From Lachancea thermotolerans CBS 6340 (Eukaryota > Ascomycota > Saccharomycetes > Saccharomycetales > Saccharomycetaceae), in NCBI RefSeq assembly GCF_000142805.1, contig NC_013077.1, positions 186,001 to 250,000 on the forward strand: a stretch of DNA of 64,000 bases, given 5' to 3'. Below are positions 61,830 to 64,000 of the stretch, piece after piece; position 1 is the first letter of the stretch; each line of letters opens with the position of its first letter. The position numbers and the translations under genes were made by a program. The notes beneath the pieces were generated by a model. That model had not been told where the DNA came from. It ran no database searches and saw only the letters and a list, made by a program, of their open reading frames with translations.

Positions 61830-62717
61830 TCACGAGAGCACGGCGCGGAGGAACTCTTGTAGGCCGTGCCGCAGGCCGTATTCTTGGATGAGCGCGTTGC
61901 AGACGTGGTTGGCATGTGGGACCGTGGAAGGGCCGTTAAAGAGCTCCACGGAGAGCAGTGACTGCGGAAGGGGTACGCTCTCAAAATCGATACGGTAGTG
62001 CACGAACACTGCAAGCGAGGGCGCGGTCGCGGCCGCGGCCGCAGGCGCCGGAAGCGAGGACACACGCAGACAGCTTTCGGACCGCTGCTGGACCAGCCAG
62101 CGGCGGCTGGCGCGCGCAATCTCTTGCCAGAGGTCGCTGCGTGCCGCGTGCAGCCGCGAGTATTCGTAGCATCCCAGTAGCAGGTAAGATACGTTGAGGG
62201 CGCGCTCGCAGTGAGTAACTAGAGGGCGCAGGGCAAGCTTGGCCTGCGGTGGCGACACCTCTAGCACGCGCAGGCTCGTGACGCGCGCGGACTGCGTGGC
62301 CCATTCCAGAGTCAGTTGTAGTTGTGTCCCGAACGAGACGACAGTGGCAGGTGGCCCCAGCGAGCGCACCTGGAGGAGCGGCAGGAACTCTTGTAGACAG
62401 CTCAGCCGGGAGCCAGGGTCGAGCAGGGGAAGCGCGTGGAACCTGTGGGAAGCGGGCAGCGATGCGGGTGCGGACGCGGAGGCATCGCGAGCGAGAAGGT
62501 GAAGCAGTTCTTGTGCGTGGCCTGCAGGGCTCGGGGCTTGCGGCTCTGTGGCCGACTGACTGCCGAGCTGTTCTTCCAGGGCGCGCACGCGCAGCCGCAG
62601 CGCGTCGCGCTCGCGGAGGGCGTGCCCGGCGTGCTCACCAAGCGCGCCAGGCTCGACTGGCTCAGTTGGCTCAGCTGGTTCGCCTGGCTCTCGGGGTCCT
62701 TTTGGAATTTCGTGCAT
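61830..62717 (-). CDS. CTF19: Inner-kinetochore protein Ctf19 (CENP-P-like)
   Basis: Subunit of the COMA complex (Ctf19-Okp1-Mcm21-Ame1) at the centromere; it also recruits cohesin loader. The 295-residue product is Ala/Arg-rich because of the regional base composition, but aligns to remembered S. cerevisiae Ctf19 in three places: HVCNALIQEYGLRHGLQEFL with EICYGLIKEYGVKTGLKEIC at the C-terminus, FHALPLLDPGSRLSCLQEFL with YDTLPLLNMNLRLSYLRDHT, and SYLLLGCYEYSRL with a leucine-Tyr-Glu segment. The C-terminal RWD-type fold is expected. It is shorter than S. cerevisiae (369), mainly in the disordered N-terminus; a short coiled coil lies near 33-50. An MCB box is 73 bp upstream. Confidence 0.87.
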   Translation of the reverse strand: MHEIPKGPREPGEPAEPTEPVEPGALGEHAGHALRERDALRLRVRALEEQLGSQSATEPQAPSPAGHAQELLHLLARDASASAPASLPASHRFHALPLLDPGSRLSCLQEFLPLLQVRSLGPPATVVSFGTQLQLTLEWATQSARVTSLRVLEVSPPQAKLALRPLVTHCERALNVSYLLLGCYEYSRLHAARSDLWQEIARASRRWLVQQRSESCLRVSSLPAPAAAAATAPSLAVFVHYRIDFESVPLPQSLLSVELFNGPSTVPHANHVCNALIQEYGLRHGLQEFLRAVLS

Positions 62718-62789
62718 TGCAGAAAAAAGTACGTAAAAGCTAGCTAGCAGAGGGCCGCGACGCAGAGGCCGCGGCTCTTAATTTTCGTA

Positions 62790-62795
62790 ACGCGT
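62790..62795 (-). promoter_or_regulatory. MCB box upstream of CTF19
   Basis: ACGCGT, 73-78 bp upstream of the CTF19 ATG, lying between CTF19 and the HSP12 3' end (which read in tandem). G+C richness makes a chance match somewhat more likely here than elsewhere in the window, so the call is tentative. Confidence 0.45.
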
Positions 62796-62934
62796 AAAAG
62801 CCAAAGAAATATGCGGGGGAGGCTGTCAAAGAGGTGCGATCGAACATAAACGAAGATCAGAAAGAAGACATGAACAGGGGGCGCGGCGCGCGCGTCCCAT
62901 GCAGAGCACCGCGGCGCTCAGGCCACGTGCGCGC

Positions 62935-63249
62935 TTAGTTCTTCTCACCGCCGTGCAAGGACGAGCTGACGTACTCAGCGGCATCGTTCAGCTTGGCCTT
63001 GGCGGCGTCCACGTACTCACCGGCCTGCTCGGTCATAGACTTGCCAGTGGCCTCGCTCTTACCCTTGTGGGCAGCGTCGTTGACGCCCTGGAAGGCGCCC
63101 TTCTCCTGCTCTGGCTGCATCTTACCGGCGACCTTGTCGGCCTGGTCGGTGACGAACTCCTTGCCCTGCTCGGCGTAGCTCTTCTGGCTGTCTGGCTTAA
63201 CCTTCTCGGCGGCTTTGTCGGAAAAGTCTTTTCTGTAAGAGTCGGACAT
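62935..63249 (-). CDS. HSP12: Membrane-associated small heat-shock protein Hsp12
   Basis: LEA-like hydrophilic protein that folds into amphipathic helices on membranes and is strongly induced by heat, osmotic and stationary-phase stress through Msn2/4. The 104 residues (109 in S. cerevisiae) begin MSDSYRKDFSDKAAEKVKPD and include SQKSYAEQGKEF, DKVAGK and the end segment AKLNDAAEYVSS, all matching S. cerevisiae. No cysteine and no hydrophobic core, as usual. Its upstream region holds several STREs and a TATA box, consistent with stress control. In S. cerevisiae it also follows IES1. Confidence 0.97.
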   Translation of the reverse strand: MSDSYRKDFSDKAAEKVKPDSQKSYAEQGKEFVTDQADKVAGKMQPEQEKGAFQGVNDAAHKGKSEATGKSMTEQAGEYVDAAKAKLNDAAEYVSSSLHGGEKN

Positions 63250-63500
63250 TGTTGATGTATAAGTGTTTGTTGGTTGGGGTTTGATTCTAGTGGAGTAGAA
63301 ATCTGATGAGGGAGTAAAAGAACAAAAGAACTGCTAGGAGAGATACCGAATCCCCACCATTTGCCGCCCCTTTTATACCTGTTGAGCCGCCCCCAACCTC
63401 CCCAAAACCCAGCAAAACCAGCCCTAGCCCGTTTCTCGGTCCGGGCCGCGCCCGCCATGATCCGCCCCTGTTTCGAGTCCATACCGCGTAGAGATTGCCA

Positions 63501-63567
63501 CAAGCAAGCCGAAGCAAGCCGAAACAAGCTACTAAAACGAGCTGAAGCAAGCCAAAGCAAGCTGAAG
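63501..63567. repeat. Ten-base-period AAGC-rich direct repeats
   Basis: Repeats of GAAGCAAGCC type spaced close to ten bases (one turn of the helix), about six or seven imperfect copies, in the HSP12 upstream region. No gene function is evident; they may be a bent or factor-bound element. Confidence 0.55.
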
Positions 63568-63917
63568 AATCCTAACAGGTGTCGTTTCTGGTGCGTTTCG
63601 ATCCGCGCCGTAGGGGACGTTCTACGCAGCGCCGCCGGACAGGGACCACCCACAGCAAAGCTTCCAGGATTGCTCTGGTGGATGGTGACGCACGGCCGCG
63701 CGGCCCCGTCTGCGGATTGCGGAGAGGCGGTTGCCGTGGGCAACGGAACAGGGGCGAGGACACGACAGCGCATCGGGACCCGCGCGTCAGCACTTGCGGC
63801 GCAGGGGAAGGGATTGCTCTTGGCGGGCGGGCGGCGGCGGCGGCGGAGCCGGAGCCGGGAATGGGGTGTGGGTGGAGCGGGTGAGTGCGGCGCGAGGGGG
63901 TCGAACGGCGGCGGGGC

Positions 63918-63960
63918 GGGTCACGGCCCGGGTCACGGCGCGAGTCAAAGCGCGAGTCAT
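63918..63960. repeat. Short GTCACGG / GCGAGTCA tandem repeats
   Basis: Two copies of GGGTCACGGC are followed by two copies of GCGAGTCA with a 12-14 base spacing. GAGTCA half-sites resemble Gcn4 or AP-1-like targets, but no full TGASTCA is present. The function is unknown. Confidence 0.45.
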
Positions 63961-64000
63961 TTGGTCACGTGAGTTTACAGTCGCGTGATCCGTGAAGTAT

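Larger units (their letters stand above)
61000..64000. other. G+C-rich composition domain starting inside IES1
   Basis: Hand counts of 60-base lines show about 37-45% G+C up to 60.9 kb, about 45-60% between 61.0 and 61.5 kb, then mostly 60-82% (for example 75% at 62101-62160, 82% at 62581-62640, 78% at 63841-63900). The change includes third codon positions of IES1, CTF19 and HSP12 as well as the noncoding DNA, so it is a regional property, not one gene. It runs off the window edge. Confidence 0.85.
63250..64000 (-). promoter_or_regulatory. HSP12 upstream region: TATA, STRE cluster and E-box
   Basis: A TATA box (TATAAAAG on the minus strand, 63370-63377) lies about 120-130 bp before the HSP12 ATG. 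STREs (AGGGG/CCCCT) occur at 63367-63371, 63465-63469, 63612-63616, 63750-63754, 63803-63807 and 63895-63899. The last two or three may be chance in this G+C-rich DNA. CACGTG is at 63966-63971. No gene on either strand can be supported in this interval; all long frames are composition artefacts. Confidence 0.65.

Noticed and set aside
61000-64000. Many long overlapping reading frames on both strands in the G+C-rich part
   Set aside because: Stop codons are rare in such DNA. Only IES1, CTF19 and HSP12 have family matches; the rest are shadows.

Overview
This 64 kb window is yeast chromosomal DNA from the Saccharomycetaceae. It is dense with intron-free genes, and almost every one has a clear Saccharomyces cerevisiae ortholog. 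In S. cerevisiae these orthologs are split between the left arm of chromosome XVI (HAT1, SNF8, ULA1, LSP1, AEP3, NCR1, TFC8, CHL1, RQC2, RET3, TAF3, RRP12, MRPS16, CIP1, HST2, CTF19, ULP1) and the left arm of chromosome VI (DEG1, SPB4, SEC4, BLM10, SMC1, CDC4, WWM1, IES1, HSP12), with VTC2/VTC3 on both. Here the two sets interleave on one chromosome, which is what a species that never went through the whole-genome duplication shows. The base composition (about 40% G+C by hand counts over most of the window) and a jump to about 60-80% near the right edge make a Lachancea, possibly L. kluyveri, the best guess. That species assignment is an inference.

Layout. 1-545: no gene, but a probable point centromere at about 375-516, next to HAT1. 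HAT1 and DEG1 are the genes beside CEN16 and CEN6 in S. cerevisiae. 546-18713: HAT1, SNF8, DEG1, SPB4, ULA1, LSP1/PIL1-type eisosome gene, AEP3, NCR1, TFC8 and CHL1, in ancestral order. 19005-31569: an unrecognised membrane protein, then CIP1, MRPS16, RRP12, TAF3, RET3 and RQC2, inverted as a block relative to S. cerevisiae. 31570-33196: a gene-poor gap with a tRNA-Asn(GUU). 33197-55545: HST2, ULP1, VTC2/3, SEC4, BLM10, SMC1, a small two-helix membrane protein and CDC4. 56927-63249: a D-amino-acid oxidase absent from S. cerevisiae, then WWM1, IES1, a composition-shifted CTF19 and HSP12.

The genes are mostly housekeeping and do not form one pathway. They cover chromatin and transcription (HAT1, TFC8, TAF3, HST2, IES1), ribosome and tRNA biogenesis (DEG1, SPB4, RRP12, MRPS16, RQC2), chromosome segregation (CHL1, SMC1, CTF19, CDC4, plus the centromere itself), SUMO/NEDD8/proteasome functions (ULP1, ULA1, BLM10) and trafficking or membranes (SNF8, NCR1, RET3, SEC4, VTC2/3, LSP1). 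Several promoters carry readable control sites: RRPE plus PAC at SPB4, RRPE plus an expanded PAC-like microsatellite at RRP12, an MCB box at SMC1 and CTF19, a perfect Pho4 site at VTC2/3, Reb1 sites in two divergent promoters, and a cluster of STREs at HSP12. I see no intact mobile element and no CRISPR array. Starts were set at the first plausible ATG, using alignment to remembered family N-termini where possible.
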